Shown one piece after another: positions 36,200 through 45,977 of a stretch of DNA of 64,000 bases; the first letter of the stretch is position 1; each line of letters starts with the position of its first letter. Origin of the DNA: Bacteroidales bacterium UBA7258. Lineage in GTDB: Bacteria; Bacteroidota; Bacteroidia; Bacteroidales; UBA932. The stretch covers positions 50,027 to 114,026 of the forward strand of contig DKSK01000005.1 in the NCBI GenBank assembly GCA_002472565.1. The letters are read 5' to 3'. The notes beneath the pieces are model-generated. The model saw only the letters and a program-made list of their open reading frames with translations. It was not told the origin of the DNA and ran no database searches. A program made the translations under genes and the position numbers.

Positions 36200-37765
36200 A
36201 TGAATAAAACAGTACTTGGTGTCGACTTCGGCAGCGATTCAGTACGCTGCCTCGCAGTGAATATAGAAAACGGAAAAGAAATAGCGTCTGCTGTAGCGGA
36301 ATATCCCAGATGGAAAAGGAGAGAATTCTGCAATCCATCAATAGGACAATATCGTCAGCATCCGCTGGACTATGTAGAATCGCTTATAAAATGCGTTAGA
36401 GAGACACTTGAAATAGCTGGCGAGAATATAGCAAAATCCGTCATCGGAATTTCTTTTGACACAACGGCTTCCACACCCGCACTTGTCGATAGAGCAGGGA
36501 CACCACTCGCTTTACTTCCTGAATACTCTGACAATCCGGATGCTATGTTCATGTTGTGGAAAGATCACACTTCAATAGAAGAATCTGACAGAATAAACGA
36601 AATTGCACACAAGCACTCCCCTGACTATACCTCTTTCAGCGGTGGAACGTATTCATGCGAATGGGTCTGGGCTAAGATGCTACATGCGCTCAAATCTTCT
36701 CCGAATCTTCGTGACAAAGCATGGTCATGGATAGAGCATGGTGACTGGATAGCTGGACTACTGACAGGGAACACTGTTCCTGAGAAGATATTCAGAAGCC
36801 GCTGTATTGCAGGCCACAAGGCCATGTGGAATGCTTCATGGGATGGTCTCCCTTCATGGGATTTCTTAAAAGAAGTTGACTCGCTGCTGGGGATATTCGA
36901 AGGGCATCTCTACAAAGAGACCATCACATGCGACAAGGCTGTTGGGCATCTAACAAAGGACTGGGCTTACAAACTCGGCCTGCCAGAGACGGTAGTGGTG
37001 GGAGTCGGGGCTATTGATTGTCATGTCGGGGCAGTTGGTGCAGGAATAACACCGGGAAGACTTGTCAAAGTAATTGGTACATCCACATGCGATATAGCTA
37101 TCATCTCATACAATGAGATTGGGAAACGCTTAATCCACGGAATCTGTGGCCAAGTAGACGGGTCTGTCATTCCAGGTAAAATCGGATTCGAAGCCGGACA
37201 GTCCGCTTTTGGAGATATCTATGCTTGGCTATCCCGCCTCACGGGCAAATCCATTACTGAGTTGACAGAAGAAGCGTCAGAGTTAGAATTGACCAAAGAT
37301 GATCCTGTTGCTATTGATTGGTTCAACGGCAGACGCACGCCCGATGCAAATCCGAGGGCTAAAGGGCTGATTTCAGGGCTTACGCTCGGATCTACGGCTG
37401 GGACTATATACAAATCACTTGTTGAAGCCACTGCGTTCGGCTCAAGAGCTATCAATGAACGATTCATATCGGAAGGTGTACCAGTCAATGAAGTCGTAGC
37501 TGTAGGAGGAATATCCAGAAAATCGCCATATGTGATGCAAACAATGGCAGATGTTATTGGCGTGCCGATAAAGGTCCTCGATTCTGACAATGCCTGCGCT
37601 CTGGGTGCCGCCATGTTTGCTGCGGTATGTGCTGGGGAATATCCAAATATAGAAATGGCTCAAAAGAAAATGACACCGGGTTACGGAACGACTTACGCAC
37701 CAGACTATGGCCGCGATGAAATTTACAACTCCCTGTACGACAGGTACAAGGAGTTGTCAAAATAG
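36200..37765 (+). CDS. araB: AraB-type ribulokinase (FGGY family)
   Basis: 521 residues. It aligns along its length with L-ribulokinase AraB: VLGVDFGSDSVRCLAVNI, YPRWKRREFC, MFMLWKDHTS, VKVIGTSTCDIAII, GICGQVDGSVIPG, FEAGQSAFGDIYAW and VAVGGISRKSPYV. AraB phosphorylates ribulose at O5, and the E. coli enzyme accepts both L- and D-ribulose. No araA or araD is nearby; the isomerase of this locus is FucI-type, which makes D-ribulose from D-arabinose. I therefore infer that it makes D-ribulose-5-phosphate. It has its own promoter and operator and converges on the GH97 gene. Confidence 0.88.
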   Translation: MNKTVLGVDFGSDSVRCLAVNIENGKEIASAVAEYPRWKRREFCNPSIGQYRQHPLDYVESLIKCVRETLEIAGENIAKSVIGISFDTTASTPALVDRAGTPLALLPEYSDNPDAMFMLWKDHTSIEESDRINEIAHKHSPDYTSFSGGTYSCEWVWAKMLHALKSSPNLRDKAWSWIEHGDWIAGLLTGNTVPEKIFRSRCIAGHKAMWNASWDGLPSWDFLKEVDSLLGIFEGHLYKETITCDKAVGHLTKDWAYKLGLPETVVVGVGAIDCHVGAVGAGITPGRLVKVIGTSTCDIAIISYNEIGKRLIHGICGQVDGSVIPGKIGFEAGQSAFGDIYAWLSRLTGKSITELTEEASELELTKDDPVAIDWFNGRRTPDANPRAKGLISGLTLGSTAGTIYKSLVEATAFGSRAINERFISEGVPVNEVVAVGGISRKSPYVMQTMADVIGVPIKVLDSDNACALGAAMFAAVCAGEYPNIEMAQKKMTPGYGTTYAPDYGRDEIYNSLYDRYKELSK

Positions 37766-37770
37766 CTCCG

Positions 37771-39744
37771 TTACTCTTGTGGAGAAACCTTAGCGGCGAA
37801 ACCGCCCCCAGAGGCAAGCCGTATTGTAAGAGTTTCGCCTGATGAAATATTGCGACGTTCTTCGACAATATTATTAGGGTTTTCTTCAGAGTCATCAGAA
37901 TCTCGGCATATAGTGATTTCATACATGCCTGGCTGACGAAGAAATGTGAGTGGAATATCGACCACGCGAGTTTCAGAGTTATTGATTGCTCCAATATACC
38001 AATCCTTCCCTGATCGTCTGGCAACAACGACATATTGATTAACTTTTGACGCGGGAACTATTGTCTGATCCCACGTCGTTGGTATTTTGCAAAGAAATTT
38101 AAATCCAGGTTGGCCCTTGTACGCCTCAGGATCATCACATACCATCTGAAGATAACTTTCAAGGACCACGTACATTCCAAGCATGTGCCCTCTGGTACAT
38201 TTAACTCTCGGCCTATGGTAACGAGGCGTGTAATCAGAAGCTTTCACGGCGCGGAACCCGCCTAGATGATAATCAGTCGCCCCAGCTATTAGCCTGGTAA
38301 AAGGAATGTTGATATCATGATCAGGCCCAATTATATAGCCATTCCATTTAAATACTTCATAATTGAGAGTCCCCTCTCGAGTGAACTCGTTCGGATAAGT
38401 TCTTGACAGACCGGAAGGCTTGCTAGCCCCATGGAACTGGATAAATAGTTTGTGATCCATAGCTTTCCGAAGGATTTCTTCCTGTATTTGAATCATCTGC
38501 TGGTCATCCCTGTTCATAAAATCAACCATCATCCCCTTAACGCCCCATTCATTGAACTTTTCAAACACGTTATCAATATCTTTATAAAGGGCAGCCCAGT
38601 TAAGCCAAACATGTATATCAACTCCTTTTGACCTGGCGTATTCACAAACAGCTTGAAAATCAAGTTCTCCCACAGGACGGGTCAGGTCAGCATTAGGGCC
38701 AGCGACTCCGAATCCGGGCCCATCGTCATAATACCAAGGCATATCACCATAGCCATAGACCGAGTGATAATCAATCCCATTCTCAGCCGCAAAATCAATA
38801 TAGTACTTGGCAGTCAAGAAATTATTTCCTACTTGGAAACTAGTATCAGGCACGCAAGTGTCATTCCACCATGGGAATGTCGTTTTTCCTGGTTTAAGCC
38901 AAGTCAGGTCTGTGGCATCGCACGGATCACAAAGAGTTGTGAGAACATCTGAAGCTATCAAATCTCCGGAATTCTCACTAACGAAAAACACTCTCCACGG
39001 CGACTTGTGCGGATAATCTGATATAACACTGTATTCTGGGATATCGAGCCGAGGCGAAAGCCTAGAAGTCAGGATATTGCCTTTCCGGACAAGATACATT
39101 CCCGCATAATCTCTAAGATTAGCTTCTGTAATGGACATGATGATATGGCCTGGGAACTCGAATGTGACTGGCATGTCCAAAATACAGTTTTCGCCAAACT
39201 TATCAAGTGTTCCTGTGGTGTAAAGCCCCTCATGAGAATTGATAAAACTCGGAAGAGGTAACGCGGTAATCTTTGGATTCCCAACGGGATTGATATCCAT
39301 TCCCTCATTACGGATAACAAGACTGTCTTCATTCTCAAAAGAATAGAATACATATCGAAAGGCCACCGCCTCATCAAATGCCCTAACCACCATGTCTACC
39401 CTCCTACCATTTTGTTTATCAATAAGTGGAAGCGTCATTTCATTACTTATATCTTTGACATGAGAAGTCTTGCCGATAGGAAGATCATATTCTTCTACGA
39501 CATGTCGCTTATTAACTCTGCCAAACACTATGTTATTTCCAAAGTATTCGTCAGCAAAGTGGAACCCAACTTCCGATGATGCGATTAATTCCTTATCATT
39601 ATAACTTATCGAATATACAGGAGTCCCTTTTTGCAGAACAAGCTTGATTGAAAGTCTACCACTTGGCGAAGAAAGTGAGACAGCGAAGGTGTTTGCCGCG
39701 GCACAGAGACAAATCAGCGACATAAGAATCTTTTTTGCAGTCAT
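37771..39744 (-). CDS. GH97 glycoside hydrolase
   Basis: 657 residues from the ATG at 39744 (a GTG two codons upstream is less likely). A signal peptide (about 1-20) precedes an N-terminal beta-sandwich (about 22-270), a TIM barrel (about 280-560) and a C-terminal beta domain, the GH97 order. Asp408 in GMMVDFMNRDD sits where retaining GH97 enzymes have their nucleophile, so retention rather than SusB-like inversion is expected. Retaining members include alpha-galactosidases and a beta-L-arabinopyranosidase. Here it may remove a side residue from the target glycan or act on an arabinose derivative. It is last in the susC operon. Confidence 0.9.
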   Translation of the reverse strand: MTAKKILMSLICLCAAANTFAVSLSSPSGRLSIKLVLQKGTPVYSISYNDKELIASSEVGFHFADEYFGNNIVFGRVNKRHVVEEYDLPIGKTSHVKDISNEMTLPLIDKQNGRRVDMVVRAFDEAVAFRYVFYSFENEDSLVIRNEGMDINPVGNPKITALPLPSFINSHEGLYTTGTLDKFGENCILDMPVTFEFPGHIIMSITEANLRDYAGMYLVRKGNILTSRLSPRLDIPEYSVISDYPHKSPWRVFFVSENSGDLIASDVLTTLCDPCDATDLTWLKPGKTTFPWWNDTCVPDTSFQVGNNFLTAKYYIDFAAENGIDYHSVYGYGDMPWYYDDGPGFGVAGPNADLTRPVGELDFQAVCEYARSKGVDIHVWLNWAALYKDIDNVFEKFNEWGVKGMMVDFMNRDDQQMIQIQEEILRKAMDHKLFIQFHGASKPSGLSRTYPNEFTREGTLNYEVFKWNGYIIGPDHDINIPFTRLIAGATDYHLGGFRAVKASDYTPRYHRPRVKCTRGHMLGMYVVLESYLQMVCDDPEAYKGQPGFKFLCKIPTTWDQTIVPASKVNQYVVVARRSGKDWYIGAINNSETRVVDIPLTFLRQPGMYEITICRDSDDSEENPNNIVEERRNISSGETLTIRLASGGGFAAKVSPQE

Positions 39745-39749
39745 TGACA

Positions 39750-42233
39750 CTATTTAACTATGATTTTTTTGATGGGAATGTCTCCTCGCTTCACCTCAAT
39801 GAATGGTTTTCCATTTTTTAGGCCAACCGTTCCATATCCGGTAGCAGTAGAGATAAAACTCCTAAAATCAGAACCTATTTTAGAATTTATTACAAGCGTC
39901 TTGCTAACCGCATCGTATCTTGCACCCGTCAAAGCTTGCAGAAGACTGTAACTTGACATTGCCCTTGCATACCACGAGCCGCATTCATATTCATTAAATG
40001 GATTTCTGACTGTCCCATCATACCGTTTTCGTAAAGTCCTGACAATATCAAGTCCTTTATCCAATTCACCCTCAAAAATTAGGTGCGCAGCAACTTGGTA
40101 TTCAATTCCTGTCCATACTTCATCACTATACACAAAAGGGAGTTTTGGTTTTCCGCCATGAGGCCATGTACATAACAGCAGTCCCCCGTCATGACCTACA
40201 GCGTAACCTGGTCTCTGAGGATTTGAGTGTGAGGAAAGATCCTTACGGAGATTGTATTTGTATACAGAATTCAAATGAGATTTGACATATCTAGAATCAA
40301 TAGGCTCTTCAAGGCCACACACTAGAGACATCCAACAACCTATGACTCCATCAGAAAGGCAACCGGATCCATACTGATACTTTGGGCCTTCATCTGCTAA
40401 AACCGCAAGTGCTTCCGGGGAATATCCGGCGTTAAACATCTGGGCTTCAGCCGGGTTACCAGCTCCCAAGTCTTTCCAACGTACTTTCTGAAAGAAATAT
40501 TCGCCGTTCCAAAGCGACGATGTCAAGTATCGTTTTACTTTCTCAAGAAGTTTCTCATACTCCACACATGGTTCTCCGAGACCTTTACTGATAGCAATGA
40601 AGCTGCTCAAGGCTCCAGCATATATGCTAGTACACATCCCCTCGGGCCCCCAGAACTCAATATCATATGTATTGTGGTGTGGCATCTCTATTGCACCCAC
40701 ACCGTTCGGATCCCAAGTTCGGATGCAATAATCAAGACTTTCTTTGATACGTGGATAAAGCATTTTTATCCATTGTGTATCCCCACATATCCGCCAGTCT
40801 CTATAAACTTTCATTATACCTCCAAGTTGCCCATCAGCTGCTGAATGAAAATCATGGTGAACAGGAGATATCGGGATATTAGCCCTAAAAACTTGGTGTC
40901 CATCACAGTTCTGATCCACAAGAAATTCGGTTTCTCTTAGAGACCTTTCCATCCTGGGGAACAAATGCGGAAGAGCCTGCGCGTAATTCCATACATGAGT
41001 GCATGACCCATGACAGCTTCCCCAATCATCTCCGCTGCCTTCCCAAGCCCAGAATCTACCGTCATGCTGGCGCATTACAGTCGATGACTTAAGAATTGTC
41101 AAGTTCGCGGCGATTGCCTCAACTACATCCTCTGGCAGAGTAGTGTCATAAAATGTCTCCGAAAACAAAGCTGTTTCCCTCCTTAACGAATCGTAATGAG
41201 ACTCCCAGTATGAAGAAACATCATTTACAGAAGAGAACTTCCGGCTATAATATGGTTCATACGTTTTCGGGGTGTTTTTCCAATCTGCTTCATTGTAGAC
41301 AGGACCTCTGTCATTGTCATTCTCCGCCAAAACGCCAATTCTATGAAAAGAATGAGGCACATACCAAGCGAACTTGACCCTGACTGTATGAGATTCTCCA
41401 GCGTTAAGAGTAAATGGCACATATAGTGAAGCTCCTGGAGAATCGGCTGCAGTCGGAACACTTGCCGTATCCCCAGAGTTTACTTTATTCCAAGACATGG
41501 TAAGAGGATCAAACCATCCTCCTCTAAACCAGCAATGGTCTACACTAACATCAGGGCTATCAGTCCATATTGCGAAAGCACCCTCGGCTTCAGGTCGCAA
41601 AGAGTCTGGTTCTTGAACAAGTACAAATCCACCAGGGAATCGGTCAATATGATTGGGTGCCTTATCAGAACGCGACATGAAATTTTTTGTATTGAAAGAA
41701 AACACGCATTTCACAACGTCTTGTGTGACATTAGAGAATGTGTACTCAAGCCCTGCGACAGGGAGTCCAGAGTTATCTTCATCATCAGGGATAAAGGGAT
41801 TCCACGCTTCAATTGTAACCGCTACCTTCATCTCGTTATCATTAAGGGCTATCTCAGCGAAAGGGAATTGTGCGGTGAATGAGCAGTCAGAGAATCTTGG
41901 CAACCCCCAAGTAGTACCACCCACCCCCATTCCACCTTCTCTTCGTCCGAAGATCTTGTATTTAGGGACAGGGCCCTCTAAAACTTTCGCCTTACCATCA
42001 GCCCAGATAGCCGCATAAGTACACGGCTCATTGAAAAGTTCCGGATAATGATGGACGGACATATTGGAAATTGCACCAGTCCCTTCAATGCAAAACATTC
42101 CTGAGCCCAACCCTCCTATAGGATATGCGATGTGACTCAAGTTGTCGCCAGAATATACCTTACTTTCTGCTTTGACGCAAAGTATTGAGGCTGAGACGAC
42201 AAGGATAGACAATATAAGAAACTTGGTTTTCAT
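39750..42233 (-). CDS. GH116-family glycoside hydrolase
   Basis: 827 residues from the ATG at 42233, with a signal peptide (about 1-22). The N-terminal beta domain shows YPIGGLGSGMFCIEGTG and IEAWNPFIPDDEDNSGLPVA; the C-terminal helical (alpha/alpha) domain shows GAIEMPHHNTYDIEFWG (Glu526) and CLSDGVIGCW (Asp628), acidic residues in conserved GH116 positions. GH116 includes beta-glucosidases, beta-xylosidases and an exo-beta-D-arabinofuranosidase active on mycobacterial D-arabinan. Given GH172 and DUF4185 proteins in this locus, the last activity is the best guess. It probably works in the periplasm. Confidence 0.9.
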   Translation of the reverse strand: MKTKFLILSILVVSASILCVKAESKVYSGDNLSHIAYPIGGLGSGMFCIEGTGAISNMSVHHYPELFNEPCTYAAIWADGKAKVLEGPVPKYKIFGRREGGMGVGGTTWGLPRFSDCSFTAQFPFAEIALNDNEMKVAVTIEAWNPFIPDDEDNSGLPVAGLEYTFSNVTQDVVKCVFSFNTKNFMSRSDKAPNHIDRFPGGFVLVQEPDSLRPEAEGAFAIWTDSPDVSVDHCWFRGGWFDPLTMSWNKVNSGDTASVPTAADSPGASLYVPFTLNAGESHTVRVKFAWYVPHSFHRIGVLAENDNDRGPVYNEADWKNTPKTYEPYYSRKFSSVNDVSSYWESHYDSLRRETALFSETFYDTTLPEDVVEAIAANLTILKSSTVMRQHDGRFWAWEGSGDDWGSCHGSCTHVWNYAQALPHLFPRMERSLRETEFLVDQNCDGHQVFRANIPISPVHHDFHSAADGQLGGIMKVYRDWRICGDTQWIKMLYPRIKESLDYCIRTWDPNGVGAIEMPHHNTYDIEFWGPEGMCTSIYAGALSSFIAISKGLGEPCVEYEKLLEKVKRYLTSSLWNGEYFFQKVRWKDLGAGNPAEAQMFNAGYSPEALAVLADEGPKYQYGSGCLSDGVIGCWMSLVCGLEEPIDSRYVKSHLNSVYKYNLRKDLSSHSNPQRPGYAVGHDGGLLLCTWPHGGKPKLPFVYSDEVWTGIEYQVAAHLIFEGELDKGLDIVRTLRKRYDGTVRNPFNEYECGSWYARAMSSYSLLQALTGARYDAVSKTLVINSKIGSDFRSFISTATGYGTVGLKNGKPFIEVKRGDIPIKKIIVK

Positions 42234-42291
42234 GATAAAAAATTGCGGCACTACCTCAACAAAAGAGGTAATGCCGCGATAATATAGGTAA

Positions 42292-44487
42292 TTATTTCAA
42301 AACTGAAGCGGCGATATCTATATCTCCGTCTTCAGTGACCTCAAGCACAGACGGAGCATAGAGCTTTACTCCGTCAGGATCTTTCAACAAAATCTTTTCT
42401 CCTGACCAGTCACCGTCAATTGTTTCAGCATCGCGGAAGACCAGTCCACCATGAATACCAGACCTATAGATAATCATGAACCTATTCCATTTTGGGTTAT
42501 ACACGATTGCATTCTCCCCTCTTGAGCCCATCAGACAAACTGGGAGGTCGGCAGTCTCTGTTTTTTCCCATCTGATACGGTTGAAGTATTCCCATTCTTC
42601 CGGATTAGTAAAATCTTTGTCAAGTGAAACACGAGCGAATCTCATGGTAGTAAAATGACTCGACTCTCTTCCCGCAGCGTTGCCAAGCATATACAATACT
42701 CCGTCTTTGATACAGAAAGAGCTTTCAACATATCCACCGTTTCCAAGCCATTCACCAGAGCACTTGGTCCAAGTAAGACCACCATCAGAAGATACCACAA
42801 AACCTGCGCGTGACGCTGTCCAGGAATCAGGATTTCCAGCATCCTGCGCTGACTTAGCATAATAATGAAGGTAGATCTTTCCGTTGTAGGTAAATCCGGA
42901 GTTTGGCACAACCGATATTTCATTCTCCGCTTTCTCAAGGAAAGGAACAAGTTTAATCCCTTGTTTGACAAGTTTCCGTATAGATATTCCATCTGCTATT
43001 GAGGATGCCTCTGCGATGGCTACAGCATTGTCGTATACAACTCCTCGCACTGTCACATTCGAGAATGCAATAACATATTTACCTCCTCCTATTCCAAAGA
43101 TGACCGTTTTATCTGCATCAGTGACCTCATCAAATGTCTTGTTATTCATTTGTTTCAACGTCGCGATAGAAGCGGTTTCAATGGATGAAGCAGAGTAATC
43201 CTTCGGAACGATTTTGACATCGTCAATTATCGAATAAGCCCCAGCATCGCCCCAAAGTCCCATGAACATATCACCCCATCTGTCATCTGCTCCGACAGTA
43301 AACTCATTTTCATAAAGCTTCCATCCCTCTCCTTCATATGTACTCGGGCCGTTTATTTCATTACGGAATTTGCTAAGGTAATCAACAACTCCGTTATACA
43401 TATGAGGTGTAGTTCGATTGATATAAGCAGAATAATGATAGGTAGAACCCTCATGAAGGGCGATTGTCTGAGTTAGCTGATACCATATTCCTGGAGTCGC
43501 ATTGTCTAATCTCGCCGCCCTATTGCCTGTATGTCCGTCCACAATAGACAACACTCCAGCGGCATCAGGAAACTGCCAGCTTGTACCCGTAAACGGATTG
43601 TTCGGATCAAGATTCTCAAACCCTCCGTCAGATATCATATTAAAATCCGCTTTGTCAAAGCCTGCCTTAATCATATGGACCCCAGGAACTAGTGTAGGAT
43701 TTGGGTTCTCTACATCGTCACTCCATTGCAGATTTGTTAGGGTCCCAAGATCAAACACGGAGCCTGGTTCTATTGAGACTTCGCTTTCAACAGTGATTGA
43801 TGCTCTGCGACTAAACTCATCAACGGCAGTGAGAGAGTATCCTTTCGAAAGGGTAGCAGGGATCACAGCTATATAATATATCCCAGAGAGTGCATCTGAA
43901 GAAAGGGTCACTCTGGAAGATGGAGCAGACATTTCAATTGGTGAATTTTCTTCCAGCGGAATTCTAGCTCCACCTGAAATAGCTTCTTCGCCAACTGAAG
44001 AGACTTCGATTGACACGACGTCTTGGTCTGCAGGAATATTGACCTTAAGGAACCCTGTTACATAGTGAAAAGACAAATCTGTTCCAGATGTATGAGCGAT
44101 GGCAATAGCGCCATCCGGCATTGCCCCTGCGTTCTGTTTCTGATTTGTCGGGATTGTGGCATTGAATTTTCCTCCGTACCGAAATGTGTTATCAAGGGCT
44201 GGATATACAGCGGAATAACTATCCGAGACTATTGCTTGACCGCTGAACGTGGCGTTGCCACCACTACCCGTGATCAAAAATTTATTGCCAGACTTCTGAT
44301 CGTATATAGTAATCGCGTCTCCTGTGGCGAAAGTAGCATCAGGGCCACCAGTAATGGCCTCTAATGAAGCATTGAATGTCATATCCACTGGATCGGGTAG
44401 CTTTGCGCCACCATCATTTCCGCCATCACACCCCGCCGAGAACATAGCGGCAAGGGAGCAAAGTAATAAAATACTATTGTTTTTCAT
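42292..44487 (-). CDS. Surface lipoprotein with carbohydrate-binding module and degenerate DUF4185 domain
   Basis: 731 residues. Lipoprotein signal (FSAGC, Cys20), then a fimbrillin-like beta domain (about 30-255), a CBM-like jelly roll (about 275-425, ISDGGFENLDPNNPF... GTSWQF) and a C-terminal domain (about 440-731) that follows the two DUF4185 proteins of this locus nearly strand for strand. In that domain the motif FFGDTFG has become AFSNVTV: the Asp is Asn477, while the other conserved Asp (459, 18 residues earlier) remains. I infer a non-catalytic glycan-binding protein of the cell surface. It lies between the GH116 and FucP genes of the susC operon. Confidence 0.72.
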   Translation of the reverse strand: MKNNSILLLCSLAAMFSAGCDGGNDGGAKLPDPVDMTFNASLEAITGGPDATFATGDAITIYDQKSGNKFLITGSGGNATFSGQAIVSDSYSAVYPALDNTFRYGGKFNATIPTNQKQNAGAMPDGAIAIAHTSGTDLSFHYVTGFLKVNIPADQDVVSIEVSSVGEEAISGGARIPLEENSPIEMSAPSSRVTLSSDALSGIYYIAVIPATLSKGYSLTAVDEFSRRASITVESEVSIEPGSVFDLGTLTNLQWSDDVENPNPTLVPGVHMIKAGFDKADFNMISDGGFENLDPNNPFTGTSWQFPDAAGVLSIVDGHTGNRAARLDNATPGIWYQLTQTIALHEGSTYHYSAYINRTTPHMYNGVVDYLSKFRNEINGPSTYEGEGWKLYENEFTVGADDRWGDMFMGLWGDAGAYSIIDDVKIVPKDYSASSIETASIATLKQMNNKTFDEVTDADKTVIFGIGGGKYVIAFSNVTVRGVVYDNAVAIAEASSIADGISIRKLVKQGIKLVPFLEKAENEISVVPNSGFTYNGKIYLHYYAKSAQDAGNPDSWTASRAGFVVSSDGGLTWTKCSGEWLGNGGYVESSFCIKDGVLYMLGNAAGRESSHFTTMRFARVSLDKDFTNPEEWEYFNRIRWEKTETADLPVCLMGSRGENAIVYNPKWNRFMIIYRSGIHGGLVFRDAETIDGDWSGEKILLKDPDGVKLYAPSVLEVTEDGDIDIAASVLK

Positions 44488-44531
44488 ATCGTTGTTGTAT
44501 TCTGATTATTTTAGCCATAGAATAGTCCCAA

Positions 44532-45971
44532 TTATTGGCCAGATAAGAATCTTTCTTGTCTTCTACGAAATACTGCGGCATAGTAAAAAATCACAGCGAA
44601 AGCAATGGCAGGCACGATATAAGCAGTAGCAATGCTGCCAGACTGATCTGAAAGTATTCCTTCTATCTGAGTAAGTATAGATGCTCCGGCTATGGCCATA
44701 ACCATCCCCGACCCACCTAATTTAGTGTCATCACCAAGTCCGTTAACGCCGAACCCGTAAATTGTAGGGAACATTAGCGAAAGACAACCGCTGATACACA
44801 TCAAGCAGTACACCCCGAAAGGCCCATGACCTATGACAGTACCAAGGCAGAATAGGACACCAAGCCCCGCCATCGCAACCAACAGTTTACGTGGGTTGAT
44901 CCATTTCATTAGGAATGTACAAACGAACCGCATAAGTACAAAAAGCACAAGCGACATGATGTAATATGTGGCACCTGCCTGCTCAGCTGTACGAGGGAGC
45001 AAAGCATCTAGACCAATAAAATCACATACATTGTAAAATCCAGCCGCAACTGGCTCAACACCTCTCAACGATGCTATTATACTCTCGGACGATGCATTTG
45101 CACCAAGAGATGATATCACGGTATCAAATTTCAGATTTTGCATTGCATACCGGATAACGTATGACCAGACAGCTATCTGGGCACCGATATCGAAAAATTG
45201 AGCGATAACACTCCAGACATAATTCTTGTTTTTTACGAGTCTCTTTGCAGACCCTTTAATATCTAAACTACCTCCTCCTTCTTTGAGATTAGGCATCTTG
45301 GTAAGAGCAATTGATATAAGTATAACCAGCATCACAGCTCCTAGTACAACGTAGGTGGTCGTCACAGCATTTAGCTCTCCCATTTGAATGGAAGCCAACT
45401 CGCTGTCCGAGAGGGATGCTCTCTCGGAGGCTGTCAAAGTATTCAACTGAGACAAGATGAATATTTGTGATATTACGACCCCGGTGATGGCTCCGAATGG
45501 ATTGAACGATTGAGAAAAATTTAGCCGTCTCGTTGCTGTTTCCGACGGTCCCAATGCCAACACATACGAGTTAGTTGATGTTTCCAAGATGGACAGCCCG
45601 GAGAACAACACGAGTATGGCCAGTAGGAACATAACATACCCAATGTTATTGTTCAGAATAGCGACCTTTGACGCTGGATAGAAGAGAAAAGTACCAAAAG
45701 CGTAAAGGCTAAGCCCAAGCATAACTCCGCTTTTGTACGTGTATTTTTTAATGAATATCGCTCCAGGAACAGCAAAGCATCCGTATCCGAATAGATAGCA
45801 TACCACCTGAATCCACGCTGTTTTGGAATCAGACAAGCTCATTATTCGTTTAAAGGCGGCAAGCATCGTGTCCGTAAGATTGTTAGGAACTGCCCATGCG
45901 AAGAACAGAATAGTAAGCAGAAAGAACGGCCATCCTATTCCTTTAGGGACCAATCTAGTTTTATCAGCCAT
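44532..45971 (-). CDS. fucP: FucP-type sugar:H+ symporter (MFS)
   Basis: 479 residues, 12 membrane helices. FFAWAVPNNLTDTMLAAFKR near the start and ILETSTNSYVLALGP plus RLNFSQSFNPFGAITG after helix 4 are hallmarks of the FHS family whose model is the L-fucose permease FucP. E. coli FucP also carries D-arabinose. It probably imports the monosaccharide released in the periplasm, here inferred as D-arabinose. It is seven bases from the DUF6786 gene. Confidence 0.87.
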   Translation of the reverse strand: MADKTRLVPKGIGWPFFLLTILFFAWAVPNNLTDTMLAAFKRIMSLSDSKTAWIQVVCYLFGYGCFAVPGAIFIKKYTYKSGVMLGLSLYAFGTFLFYPASKVAILNNNIGYVMFLLAILVLFSGLSILETSTNSYVLALGPSETATRRLNFSQSFNPFGAITGVVISQIFILSQLNTLTASERASLSDSELASIQMGELNAVTTTYVVLGAVMLVILISIALTKMPNLKEGGGSLDIKGSAKRLVKNKNYVWSVIAQFFDIGAQIAVWSYVIRYAMQNLKFDTVISSLGANASSESIIASLRGVEPVAAGFYNVCDFIGLDALLPRTAEQAGATYYIMSLVLFVLMRFVCTFLMKWINPRKLLVAMAGLGVLFCLGTVIGHGPFGVYCLMCISGCLSLMFPTIYGFGVNGLGDDTKLGGSGMVMAIAGASILTQIEGILSDQSGSIATAYIVPAIAFAVIFYYAAVFRRRQERFLSGQ

Positions 45972-45977
45972 AGTTTA

